A DNA stretch of 32,973 bases from Mahella sp. (GTDB lineage: Bacteria > Bacillota > Clostridia > Mahellales > Mahellaceae). Of the stretch, positions 1 through 8,581 are shown piece by piece. Each line of letters opens with the position of its first letter. Positions within the stretch are counted from its first letter, which is position 1. Location: assembly GCF_020054945.1 (NCBI RefSeq), contig NZ_JAIHAU010000013.1:1-32973 (forward strand), in the 5' to 3' direction. A program made the translations under genes and the position numbers. Under the pieces are notes generated by a model, which was given only the letters and a program-made list of their open reading frames with translations, was not told the origin of the DNA and ran no database searches.

Positions 1-1383
1 AAGGAGGGTATAGTCTATCAGATATTCGTCGACAGGTTTTTGAACGGCAATGAGGATGGCAAAGTATCCAATCCCAAACAAAACAGTTTTATATATGGGC
101 GCTGGGACGATGACCCGATGTATATAAGAAACAAAGAGGATGATATAGAACGCTGGGAGTTCTTCGGCGGTAATCTTAAGGGTGTTATAGCAAAACTGGA
201 TTATCTTAAATCGTTAAATGTTACGGCCATATACCTGAATCCTATTTTTGAGGCCGGCAGCAATCATAAGTACGATACGGGGGACTATAAAAAAATAGAC
301 CCTATGTACGGTGACGAAGGCTTGTTCAAAAGATTATGCATAGAAGCGGGCAAGAGGGGCATAAGAATAATATTGGACGGCGTGTTCAGCCACACCGGAG
401 CCGACAGCATATATTTCAATAAATTCGGACGATATGACAGCATCGGGGCGTATCAGTCCGAAGAATCTCCTTATTATAGCTGGTACCGGTTTACGCAATA
501 CCCTTATGAGTATGAATGTTGGTGGAACGTAAAAAATCTTCCAAATGTTAATGAACTTGCCCCCAGTTACCAGAATTTTATAATATATGATGCTGACTCG
601 GTATTAAAACATTGGATGAATGCCGGTGCGTACGGCTGGAGGCTGGATGTGGCGGATGAACTGCCCGATGAATTTATAGAAGCCTTTAAGGCTGAAATGA
701 AACAAGCGAATAAAGACAGCGTGCTCATAGGCGAGGTATGGGAAGATGCCTCGAATAAGGTCAGTTACTCCACAAGGCGGAAATACCTTTTTGGAAACGA
801 ATTAGATTCGGTGACCAATTATCCGTTCAGGGATTCGGTTATAGGCTTTTTAAGAGGCGATATGGGATCGGCGGAATTTGCAAGGCGCATGATGAGCTTG
901 TACGAAAATTATCCGCGCGAGGTCTTTTATGCGGCATTGAATGTGCTGGGAACGCACGATACCGAAAGGATACTCACTGTTTTCGAAGACAGGGGAGAAA
1001 ACGCGTATATGTATGCCAGACTGGCCGCGGTTATACAGATGACCTTTCCCGGCGTGCCGCTTATATACTATGGCGACGAAGTCGGCATCAAGGGAGGCAC
1101 TGATCCGGATAACAGGAGGACATATCCATGGGGCAAAGAGAACGATGATATCTTAGCCTTTTACAGGCAAATGTCCGATTTAAGAAATACCGATATATTT
1201 AATAAAGGGGATTTTAAATTCCATCCATCCGCCAGAGATGTGCTGTGCTATGAAAGGTCATATAAAGGGAGCAAAGCCTTTGTGTTTATAAACAGGAATG
1301 CTGACAGAGCCGTATCTGTAGACGTTCCTGCACAAGGGATAAGCATAGATGTAAACGCATTGGATTTTAAAATATTCATGTAA
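1..1383 (+). CDS. GH13 alpha-amylase family glycosidase (neopullulanase/cyclomaltodextrinase-like), 5' truncated
   Basis: The reading frame is open from base 1, so the gene starts upstream of the window; the first visible residues are KEGIVYQIFVDRF, a conserved GH13 segment. The last 460 residues are present. With window base 1 as codon 1, the catalytic triad is visible: nucleophile Asp216 in YGWRLDVADE, acid/base Glu245 in IGEVWEDAS and the transition-state Asp320 in GTHDTERIL. The family hydrolyses alpha-1,4 and sometimes alpha-1,6 glucosidic bonds in maltodextrins, cyclodextrins or pullulan. The motif pattern fits the neopullulanase/cyclomaltodextrinase group, but the diagnostic N-terminal domain is out of view. 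It lies 15 bases before glgC and is probably co-transcribed, which suggests trimming or recycling of intracellular glycogen or maltodextrin. The family call is firm; the exact specificity is not. Confidence 0.9.
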   Translation, partial: KEGIVYQIFVDRFLNGNEDGKVSNPKQNSFIYGRWDDDPMYIRNKEDDIERWEFFGGNLKGVIAKLDYLKSLNVTAIYLNPIFEAGSNHKYDTGDYKKIDPMYGDEGLFKRLCIEAGKRGIRIILDGVFSHTGADSIYFNKFGRYDSIGAYQSEESPYYSWYRFTQYPYEYECWWNVKNLPNVNELAPSYQNFIIYDADSVLKHWMNAGAYGWRLDVADELPDEFIEAFKAEMKQANKDSVLIGEVWEDASNKVSYSTRRKYLFGNELDSVTNYPFRDSVIGFLRGDMGSAEFARRMMSLYENYPREVFYAALNVLGTHDTERILTVFEDRGENAYMYARLAAVIQMTFPGVPLIYYGDEVGIKGGTDPDNRRTYPWGKENDDILAFYRQMSDLRNTDIFNKGDFKFHPSARDVLCYERSYKGSKAFVFINRNADRAVSVDVPAQGISIDVNALDFKIFM

Positions 1384-1398
1384 AGGGGTGTGTGTTAT

Positions 1399-2544
1399 AT
1401 GAGAAAAAGGGAAGTAGTAGCGATGATATTGGCCGGCGGTCAGGGTTCAAGGCTGGGCGTTCTAACCCAGAATCTGGCTAAACCGGCCGTGCCTTTTGGC
1501 GGCAGGTACAGGATAATTGATTTTACACTGAGCAACTGCTCAAATTCCGGCATATACACTGTGGGCGTACTGACCCAATATATGCCCATGGAGCTCCACA
1601 CACACATAGGGGTAGGCAGTCCATGGGATTTGGACAGGCTAAATGGAGGGGTATTCATATTGCCGCCGCATCAAAAAGCATCGGGGGCCAATTGGTATCA
1701 GGGTACAGCCGATGCCGTATATCAGAATATTCCCTTTATAGATGCGTATGAGCCGAATCTGGTGCTGGTTTTATCGGGAGACCATATCTATAAGATGGAC
1801 TATAATAAGATGGTAGCATTTCATAAAGATAAAGGAGCGCGGTGCACTATAGCTGTTACCGATGTTCCTATTAACGAAGCCCCGAGATTCGGTATAATGA
1901 ATACCAATGACGACCTTTCCATATATGAATTTGAAGAAAAGCCCCGACACCCCAAGAGCACCAAAGCGTCTATGGGCATATATGTATTCGACTGGCAATT
2001 GCTCAGAGAAGCCCTGATAGAAGATGCTAACAAGCCTGAATCCGTTCATGACTTCGGCAAAAATGTTATACCGGCCATCCTGGAGCGCGGTGAGAAACTG
2101 TATGCTTATCCGTTTAAGGGTTACTGGAAAGACGTGGGCACAGTGGAAAGCCTTTGGGAGGCTAATATGGATCTTTTAGATGAAAATGATGATCTTGATA
2201 TAGGTGACCCTACATGGCGCGTCTATTCGTTGGCGCAAGCCAGGCCGGCTCAGTATATAGGAAACGCCGCTAAAGTCCAGGATTCCATAGTGGTTGATGG
2301 ATGCGAGATACACGGCGAGGTTATACATTCGGTGTTATCTACGAACGTGAAAGTGGAAAGAAATGCTAAGATAATAGATTCGGTTATAATGCCCGACGTA
2401 TATATAGGTGAAAACGCTATAATAAATAAGGCGATAATAGGGAGTAATGCTATAATACGGAAGAACAGCGTGGTCGGCGATGGCAGGAATGTTACCTCCA
2501 TAGGCCTTTATGAAGAGGTAAAGGCCGGCATGGTGGCTAATTAG
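1399..2544 (+). CDS. glgC: Glucose-1-phosphate adenylyltransferase, catalytic subunit GlgC
   Basis: Makes ADP-glucose from glucose-1-phosphate and ATP, the committed step of bacterial glycogen synthesis, in the cytosol. The 381-residue protein opens with the nucleotidyltransferase signature AGGQGSRLG (residues 12-20), followed by [15 protein letters not shown]. The sugar-binding segment FEEKP and the C-terminal left-handed beta-helix repeats (from about residue 285, rich in I-GENAII-type hexapeptides) are also visible. I chose ATG 1399 because AAAGGGG sits about 10 bases upstream; an in-frame GTG at 1390 would add only three residues. It lies between the GH13 gene and glgD, in the usual clostridial order. 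Length matches the family. GlgC and GlgD are expected to form a mixed tetramer. Confidence 0.96.
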   Translation: MRKREVVAMILAGGQGSRLGVLTQNLAKPAVPFGGRYRIIDFTLSNCSNSGIYTVGVLTQYMPMELHTHIGVGSPWDLDRLNGGVFILPPHQKASGANWYQGTADAVYQNIPFIDAYEPNLVLVLSGDHIYKMDYNKMVAFHKDKGARCTIAVTDVPINEAPRFGIMNTNDDLSIYEFEEKPRHPKSTKASMGIYVFDWQLLREALIEDANKPESVHDFGKNVIPAILERGEKLYAYPFKGYWKDVGTVESLWEANMDLLDENDDLDIGDPTWRVYSLAQARPAQYIGNAAKVQDSIVVDGCEIHGEVIHSVLSTNVKVERNAKIIDSVIMPDVYIGENAIINKAIIGSNAIIRKNSVVGDGRNVTSIGLYEEVKAGMVAN

Positions 2545-2559
2545 GAAGGAGGACTGAGC

Positions 2560-3681
2560 ATGTTGAAAAAGTGCATGGGCGTTATAAATCTGGACGAGAA
2601 TGAGGACATGATACAGGAACTTACACGGAACAGGCTGTTGGCTTCGATTCCTATAGCCGGCAGGTACAGGGTTATAGATTTTATATTATCGAGTCTGAGC
2701 AATGCCGGCGTGGAGAATGTCGGCATATTTTCCAAGATGCAGTGCCGTTCACTGACCGATCATATCGGTGATGGCCGGCCGTGGGATTTAAACCGCAGGG
2801 TGGAGGGCATACGCGTATTCAATTTCAGCACGCTGGAGCCGCGCGTCGATGATGTGTATAGCTTTGCCAATAACATAGAGTATTTCGAGCGCTCGGCTCA
2901 AGAGTATCTTCTGCTGACATCGTCGTATATGGTGTGCAATATAGATTTCAATGAAGTGATGGATTTTCATAAGCGATCGGGCGACGATATAACGATAGTG
3001 TATAAGCACGTCGATGACGCTCAGGATAATTTCTTTCTGTGTGAAACGCTTGATATAGATGAGGATGGGCGCGTTGAAGGTGCGGGCAGAAACATCGGCA
3101 AGGATAATGAAGCGGACATCTGCATGGAAATGTATTTGATGAAGAAAACCATCTTTATAGATCTGCTTACCGAATGCGTGACCAGCGGGCGTTTCAGGAA
3201 AATAAAGAATGCCATATATAGTTCTTTGGACCGCTATAAGGTAAGGGCTTTTGAATATAAAGGATACCTCAGGTGTATAAATTCGCTGCAGGCTTACTAT
3301 AAGGCCAGTATGGAGATGTTAAACCCGCGCATATACAAGCAGTTGTTTTTGGATGAAAGGCCTATTTATACCAAGACCACCACTGAAGTACCCGCCAAGT
3401 ATCTTGAAGGAAATGCAGTAAAAAATTCCATTATAGGCAACGGTTCTATCATAGAGGGTACCGTAAAAAACAGTATATTATTCAGGAAGGTGCATATAGG
3501 CAAAGGTGCTGTGGTCAATAATTGTATAATATTTCAGGGCGCTACGATCGGCGACGGATGTAAACTCACCAATATAATAGCCGATAAATATGTTGACATA
3601 GAACCTGGCAAAGAACTCAAAGGCGATAAGGATATGCCTTTTGTAGTGGCAAAGAAACGCGAATTGGTCAGAGAGGTATAA
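2560..3681 (+). CDS. glgD: Glucose-1-phosphate adenylyltransferase, GlgD (regulatory-type) subunit
   Basis: A paralogue of GlgC, 373 residues. The N-terminus reads MLKKCMGVINLDENEDMI, so the GGxGxRL pyrophosphorylase loop of catalytic subunits is missing, while AGRYRVIDFILSSLSNAG and the C-terminal beta-helix repeats are kept. Loss of that loop is typical of Firmicutes GlgD, which is regarded as a helper subunit raising the activity of GlgC. ATG 2560 is preceded by GGAAGGAGG at a good distance. It sits 15 bases after glgC and 2 bases before glgB, so the three genes are almost certainly one transcript. No glgA (glycogen synthase) is visible in the window. Confidence 0.94.
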   Translation: MLKKCMGVINLDENEDMIQELTRNRLLASIPIAGRYRVIDFILSSLSNAGVENVGIFSKMQCRSLTDHIGDGRPWDLNRRVEGIRVFNFSTLEPRVDDVYSFANNIEYFERSAQEYLLLTSSYMVCNIDFNEVMDFHKRSGDDITIVYKHVDDAQDNFFLCETLDIDEDGRVEGAGRNIGKDNEADICMEMYLMKKTIFIDLLTECVTSGRFRKIKNAIYSSLDRYKVRAFEYKGYLRCINSLQAYYKASMEMLNPRIYKQLFLDERPIYTKTTTEVPAKYLEGNAVKNSIIGNGSIIEGTVKNSILFRKVHIGKGAVVNNCIIFQGATIGDGCKLTNIIADKYVDIEPGKELKGDKDMPFVVAKKRELVREV

Positions 3682-3683
3682 AC

Positions 3684-5582
3684 ATGGCAAGAAATACTAT
3701 AAAGAAAAGCGATATGAAGCGCTTTCATGCCGGACAGCATTATGAATGTTATGAGTTCATGGGAGCCCATATAAGCCAAGAAGGTGGACAAAGTGGCGTC
3801 CGATTCACCACATGGGCTCCCAATGCCCAGTCGGTCAGCGTGGTTGGCGATTTTAACGATTGGCACAGCGGCCAGATGCATGCTTTGGAACGAGTATCGG
3901 ACGGCGGCTTGTGGAGTGCGTTTATATCCGGTATAAACGAAGGGAATATATATAAATATGAGATAATATCATCCGATGGGAAAAGACTGCTTAAATCCGA
4001 CCCATATGCCTTTTATGCTGAAAAACGCCCGAATACGGCGTCGGTGGTGGCAAATCCGACGCCGTATTCATGGAATGATGATGACTGGCTCAATAAAAGG
4101 GCACAAACAGATTTATACAAAAGCCCGTTAAATATATATGAAGTACATATGGGATCATGGCGGCGCAGAGAAAATGGCGAATTTATGACGTATGCCGAAT
4201 TGGCAGATTTATTACCGAAATATGCAAAAGATATGGGTTATACGCATATAGAGCTTATGCCTTTAATGGAGCATCCGCTGGACGCATCATGGGGATACCT
4301 CATAACAGGCTACTACGCCGTAACCAGCCGATATGGTACGATAGATGAATTCAAGCGTTTTATAAATGCATGCCATGAAAACGGTATAGGGGTTATACTG
4401 GACTGGGTACCCGGCCATTTCTGCAAGGATGCTCATGGCTTATACCGTTACGATGGCACGCCTTTATACGAATACCAGGATCCGAGGAAGGCAGAAACCG
4501 AGGGATGGGGAGCGGCTAATTTTGACCTCGGGCGGCCTGAGGTCAAAAGCTTTCTCATATCCAATGCTTTCTATTGGCTTAAAGAGTTCCATATAGACGG
4601 CTTTAGAGTGGATGCGGTAGCCAACATGCTTTACCTTGACTATGGCAAACAGGACGGGCAGTGGGTTCCGAATATATACGGCGGTCGGGAAAATCTCGAA
4701 GCCATCGGATTCTTGCATCAGCTGAATGAGGTGCTGTTTAAAGAATACCCCAATATCATAATGATAGCCGAGGAGTCAACAACGTGGCCCATGGTAAGCA
4801 AGCCTGTGTATGTAGGCGGCCTGGGCTTTAATTTTAAATGGAATATGGGTTGGATGAATGATACATTGAGGTATATAACCATGGATCCTATATACCGCAA
4901 GTATTATCATAGCCTGATGACATTTTCCATGATGTATCATTATTCGGAGAACTTTATATTGCCCATATCGCACGACGAGGTGGTGCACGGCAAAAAGTCG
5001 CTGGTAGATAAGATGTGGGGCGATCACTGGAACAAATTCGCAGGCCTTCGCGTTTACATGCTTTATATGTATACCCATCCGGGCAAAAAGACCGTCTTTA
5101 TGGGTTGCGAATTCGCGCAGTTTATCGAGTGGCGCTTTTATGAGCAGCTCGAATGGTTTCTTATAGAGCGTTTCGATATGCATAAAAAAACACATGATTT
5201 TTTTAGGACGCTAAACCATTTCTATTTGAAGAATCCGGCGTTATGGCAACTCGATTATTATGCCGAAGGTTTTGAATGGATAGACCCAAACAACACCGAG
5301 CAGAGCATATTTGTATATATGCGCAAAACCGACGACCCGTCAGATACGTTGGTGGTATTATGCAATTTTACGCCTATAGTATATTATGATTATAAGATAG
5401 GTGTGCCGTATCCGGGCGCATATGAGGAGATACTCAATACCGACGACATCGGCTTCGGCGGTTCGGGGCAGGTGATGGGTCAGACGCTTTATGCCGAGGA
5501 AGGCAAGTGGCATAATCAAGATTACCATTTAACGGTAAAGGTTCCTCCTATGGCCGGCGTGGTATTAAAGCTGCATTTTTGA
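3684..5582 (+). CDS. glgB: 1,4-alpha-glucan branching enzyme GlgB
   Basis: Introduces alpha-1,6 branches into glycogen by cutting an alpha-1,4 chain and re-attaching it. The 632-residue protein has an N-terminal CBM48/early-set domain (about residues 20-120, with VSVVGDFNDW at 51-60), then the GH13 barrel with nucleophile Asp310 in DGFRVDAVANML, the Glu pair 363-364 in AEEST, and the third acid Asp431 in ISHDEVVHGKKSL. The C-terminal beta domain starts near residue 520. Length is normal for the single-CBM48 class. ATG 3684 starts 2 bases after the glgD stop. The GAGG in the last glgD codons (GAGAGGTATAAAC) probably serves as ribosome binding site, implying translational coupling. Confidence 0.96.
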   Translation: MARNTIKKSDMKRFHAGQHYECYEFMGAHISQEGGQSGVRFTTWAPNAQSVSVVGDFNDWHSGQMHALERVSDGGLWSAFISGINEGNIYKYEIISSDGKRLLKSDPYAFYAEKRPNTASVVANPTPYSWNDDDWLNKRAQTDLYKSPLNIYEVHMGSWRRRENGEFMTYAELADLLPKYAKDMGYTHIELMPLMEHPLDASWGYLITGYYAVTSRYGTIDEFKRFINACHENGIGVILDWVPGHFCKDAHGLYRYDGTPLYEYQDPRKAETEGWGAANFDLGRPEVKSFLISNAFYWLKEFHIDGFRVDAVANMLYLDYGKQDGQWVPNIYGGRENLEAIGFLHQLNEVLFKEYPNIIMIAEESTTWPMVSKPVYVGGLGFNFKWNMGWMNDTLRYITMDPIYRKYYHSLMTFSMMYHYSENFILPISHDEVVHGKKSLVDKMWGDHWNKFAGLRVYMLYMYTHPGKKTVFMGCEFAQFIEWRFYEQLEWFLIERFDMHKKTHDFFRTLNHFYLKNPALWQLDYYAEGFEWIDPNNTEQSIFVYMRKTDDPSDTLVVLCNFTPIVYYDYKIGVPYPGAYEEILNTDDIGFGGSGQVMGQTLYAEEGKWHNQDYHLTVKVPPMAGVVLKLHF

Positions 5583-5644
5583 GGGATTAATATTTGTTCT
5601 ACTTCATATAGCGGGTAATTTTTAGCACCATTTTGTTAAATGAG

Positions 5645-5673
5645 TTGACAAATATTCATGCCCATTATATACT
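5645..5673 (+). promoter_or_regulatory. Probable sigma-A promoter of the HAD/DHS-like/kinase/ROK operon
   Basis: TTGACA at 5645-5650, a 17-base spacer and TATACT at 5668-5673. This is 11 of 12 consensus positions at ideal spacing, and it lies in the only gap between glgB and the next gene. The rest of the gap (5583-5714) shows no strong terminator after glgB and no clear operator. Confidence 0.7.
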
Positions 5674-5729
5674 TATAACATCAATTGTAGGGGAATATTT
5701 CAGAGAGAGGATATTTGAGAAGTGGAATT

Positions 5730-6539
5730 ATGGAGATTATATTAGAATTACCCAAAGACAGGCCGAGGGCTAGAGCGGCTCTTTTTGATTTTGACGGTAC
5801 CATATCTACGCTCAGACATGGCTGGGAAAGCATAATGGAACCATTTATGACAGAAATGATAGCGGGAGGCACAACGGTTGATGAAGATATTGTAGAAGAG
5901 GTTAGAGAATATATCGATGCCTCGACCGGTATTCAGACCATTTTTCAAATGCAATGGCTTGTCGATGCCGTAAAAAAATATGGAAGAAATCCTCATGCCC
6001 CTGAAGATCCATGGCAGTATAAAGCCGAATATAACCGAAGGTTGATGGAACACGTTAAAAAGAGGATAACCAAAATACTTTCGGAAGAAAAATCGGCGGA
6101 GGATTATTTGATCAAAGGTAGTATGAAATTTTTGAAGGCACTTGACGAACGCGGTATAGATATCTATGCGGCCAGCGGTACCGATAATGCTGATGTGGTC
6201 AATGAAGCGCATATCCTGGGCGTGGATGGGTATTTCAAGGAAATAGCCGGTGCGCCGGCAGGCAGAGCGGATTGCTCAAAAGAGGCGGTATTGAAAAGGT
6301 TGATAAATGATTATGGATTAAAAGGACCGGAGGTTATGGTCTTTGGGGACGGCAAAGTGGAGATCGCATTAGGCAGACAAGCAGGAACTATTGCCATAGG
6401 CGTGGCGAGCGATGAAGAGAAGCGTTGTGGTATAAACCCGACAAAAAGACAAAGACTCATCAAGGCAGGAGCCCATGCCATAATAGGAGATTTCGAAAAA
6501 ACCGATGAGCTTTTAAAATGGCTCGGATTGGAGGAGTGA
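5730..6539 (+). CDS. HAD-superfamily hydrolase (phosphatase/phosphomutase-like)
   Basis: The HAD core is clear: motif I LFDFDGTIS (Asp20 and Asp22 counted from ATG 5730), a helical cap inserted between about residues 30 and 120, motif II AASGTDN, and motif IV VFGDGKVE. The fold and cap position resemble the beta-phosphoglucomutase/GmhB-like phosphatases, so it probably acts on a phosphorylated sugar or similar small molecule in the cytosol; the substrate is unknown. The start is ambiguous: TTG 5715 has GAGAGG close upstream and ATG 5730 has only a weak site, so the N-terminus could be five residues longer. It is the first gene behind the promoter at 5645 and ends 4 bases before the DHS-like gene. 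The pairing with an HldE-type kinase recalls heptose activation, where a kinase and a phosphatase act in succession, but this is inference. Confidence 0.85.
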   Translation: MEIILELPKDRPRARAALFDFDGTISTLRHGWESIMEPFMTEMIAGGTTVDEDIVEEVREYIDASTGIQTIFQMQWLVDAVKKYGRNPHAPEDPWQYKAEYNRRLMEHVKKRITKILSEEKSAEDYLIKGSMKFLKALDERGIDIYAASGTDNADVVNEAHILGVDGYFKEIAGAPAGRADCSKEAVLKRLINDYGLKGPEVMVFGDGKVEIALGRQAGTIAIGVASDEEKRCGINPTKRQRLIKAGAHAIIGDFEKTDELLKWLGLEE

Positions 6540-6543
6540 ACAA

Positions 6544-7554
6544 ATGGAGGATAAAAACGTAAAGATACCCGGCCAATTAGATTTTTCCAATATCAAGACA
6601 TATCCAGTAAGCCGGAGGAAGAACCTTGTAACCATAGATAATATGGCTGTGCCGAGCAGAGATCCGATACCCGATTGGGACCAGAACGGATTTGACGAAT
6701 TGATAGACAGAATGGTTAAAGCAAGGCAAAATGGCAGAGCCGTGATATGGTCGATGGGAGCGCATGTGATCAAAAACGGTTTATCGCGGTATGTCATAGA
6801 GCTCATAAAAAGAGGACTTATCACACATATATCCGGCAATGGGGCGTGTAGTATACATGACTTTGAGCTGGCTTTCAACGGAGGTACCTCGGAAGATGTA
6901 CCCACAGCTATAGAGGACGGTTCCTTCGGCATGTGGGAGGAGACGGGCAGATGGATGAACGAGGCCATACAGCAGGGCGCCGCAGAGAGCCTTGGTTATG
7001 GCGAGAGCCTGGCGGTATATATTGATAAACATCCCGAAAGGTTTCCGTACAAGGAAGACTGCATATTTTACCAGGCTTATAAAAACGATGTTCCGGCTAC
7101 ATATCATATAGCTTTGGGTACCGATATTATTCATCAGCATCCCATAGTGGATTTTGGGGCGATAGGTAAAGCCAGCGGCATCGATTTCCATAAATACTGT
7201 TACTCCGTTTCTCGGATGGATGAAGGGGTATTCTTGAACTTCGGTTCGGCGGTCATAGGGGCCGAGGTGTTTCTGAAGGCATTATCCATTGCAAGAAATC
7301 TGGGATATCCGACATACCATATAACAACCGCAAATTTTGACCTTATTGATCTGGGAGATTATCGGGCGAAGATAGGATATGATGACCCGCATTATTATTA
7401 TCGGCCGCGCAAAAACATCGTCAATCGGCCGAACAGCATGGGCGGCAAAGGCTGGCATTTCTGCGGTGACCATAAGCAGACCATACCCAATCTGTATAAA
7501 AGGCTGACAGAGAAATTGCCGGAGGTGGAACACGGTGTCAAGGACTACCTATAA
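6544..7554 (+). CDS. Conserved protein resembling deoxyhypusine synthase; function unknown
   Basis: A 336-residue soluble protein. Two stretches resemble deoxyhypusine synthase by eye: CIFYQAYKNDVPATYHIALG (from about residue 176) parallels the SVYYWAYKNNIPV region of that enzyme, and HVIKNGLSRYVIELIKRGLI followed by HISGNGACSIHDFE parallels its nucleotide-binding segment. The catalytic-lysine region of true deoxyhypusine synthase is not recognisable in the C-terminal part, and bacteria lack its substrate eIF5A, so it must do something else, perhaps an NAD-dependent reaction on a small molecule. ATG 6544 follows GGAGTGAACAA. The gene starts 4 bases after the HAD gene and overlaps the kinase gene by 20 bases, so the three products are probably made together. 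The family resemblance is tentative and no function is assigned. Confidence 0.75.
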   Translation: MEDKNVKIPGQLDFSNIKTYPVSRRKNLVTIDNMAVPSRDPIPDWDQNGFDELIDRMVKARQNGRAVIWSMGAHVIKNGLSRYVIELIKRGLITHISGNGACSIHDFELAFNGGTSEDVPTAIEDGSFGMWEETGRWMNEAIQQGAAESLGYGESLAVYIDKHPERFPYKEDCIFYQAYKNDVPATYHIALGTDIIHQHPIVDFGAIGKASGIDFHKYCYSVSRMDEGVFLNFGSAVIGAEVFLKALSIARNLGYPTYHITTANFDLIDLGDYRAKIGYDDPHYYYRPRKNIVNRPNSMGGKGWHFCGDHKQTIPNLYKRLTEKLPEVEHGVKDYL

Positions 7555-8581
7555 AATTATAGGGGGCATCGATCGCAAGCGCGCGGAGGATATATTGGAC
7601 GGCATAGGTACGCTGAAAGTGGCGATTGTAGGCGATATTGCTCTCGATGTATATTGGAGAGCGGATATGACCAAAAGCGAGCTTTCAAGAGAAACACCGC
7701 ATTTCCCCTTGCCGGTGATACAGGAATGGATGTCGCCGGGAGGCGCTGGTAACGTGGCCGCGAATGTGGCTGCCTTAAACCCTTCAAAAGTCTGTATGAT
7801 TGGGATTATAGGCGATGACTGGAGGGGCGATGTTCTTTTTAAGGAACTTAAAAAGAGGAGCATAGATGCGGCAGGGGTTATAAAATGCGCGGATCGTTTT
7901 ACCAATGCCTACTGCAAACCCTTGAGAAGGGGTATATCCGATGTGGAGTATGAGGACCCGAGAATCGACTTTGAAAATTTCAGTCCGTTAGCCGAAGCCG
8001 ATGAAAAAAGGTTGACGAATGAGATAGAACGCATAGCCGCGGATTCGGATATGCTGTGTGTGATCGATCAAATGAGATTCGGGTGCATTACGCCGGCTAT
8101 AAGGGATAAGATAATGCAACTTTCATCACAAGGTGTGAAAATAATCGTAGACAGCAGGGACAGGATCGGCCTGTACAAGAACGTGATATTGAAGCCCAAT
8201 GATGTGGAGGCTTATAGGGCTATGGACAGCGACAAAGACCCGAAAGGTGCGGGCATCGATGAGCTTGCGGGCATAGCGTCGGCGCTCTCAAAGAGAAATC
8301 ATTCACCGGTATGTATGACGTTGGGGCCGAGAGGGTGTGTATATGTCGAAGGCGGTGAGGCTTATTATATACCTTCGCCTGAGATAGAACCTCCGATAGA
8401 CACATGCGGTGCTGGAGATACCTTTCTCTCCGCTTTCTCATGCGCTTTGGCTTTAGGAGCCGAGGGATATGAAGCTGCCGCTGTAGCAAATATAGCCTCA
8501 AGCATTACTGTCAAGAAAATAGGCATGACAGGCACGGCTACTATCAAAGAAATAAAGTCGCGTGTGGGGTTGAATACATGA
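7535..8581 (+). CDS. PfkB-family carbohydrate kinase, HldE/RfaE kinase-domain type
   Basis: ATP-dependent sugar kinase of 348 residues with the ribokinase fold. Visible motifs are VAIVGDIALDVYW near the N-terminus, SPGGAGNVAANVAAL (first PfkB signature), VILKPNDVEAY and the C-terminal DTCGAGDTFLSAF with catalytic Asp295. The overall pattern is closest to the N-terminal kinase half of HldE (D-glycero-beta-D-manno-heptose-7-phosphate kinase), without the adenylyltransferase half. GTG 7535 is supported by GGAGGTGG at 7521-7528, inside the end of the upstream gene, with which it overlaps by 20 bases. It overlaps the ROK gene by 4 bases (ATGA). A Gram-positive cell has no LPS, so the substrate may be a heptose for surface glycan or another phosphorylated sugar. 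Confidence 0.88.
   Translation: MSRTTYKIIGGIDRKRAEDILDGIGTLKVAIVGDIALDVYWRADMTKSELSRETPHFPLPVIQEWMSPGGAGNVAANVAALNPSKVCMIGIIGDDWRGDVLFKELKKRSIDAAGVIKCADRFTNAYCKPLRRGISDVEYEDPRIDFENFSPLAEADEKRLTNEIERIAADSDMLCVIDQMRFGCITPAIRDKIMQLSSQGVKIIVDSRDRIGLYKNVILKPNDVEAYRAMDSDKDPKGAGIDELAGIASALSKRNHSPVCMTLGPRGCVYVEGGEAYYIPSPEIEPPIDTCGAGDTFLSAFSCALALGAEGYEAAAVANIASSITVKKIGMTGTATIKEIKSRVGLNT

Noticed and set aside
6544-7554. Naming the gene deoxyhypusine synthase (dhs)
   Set aside because: The catalytic-lysine region is not recognisable and bacteria lack eIF5A; only a distant fold resemblance is claimed.
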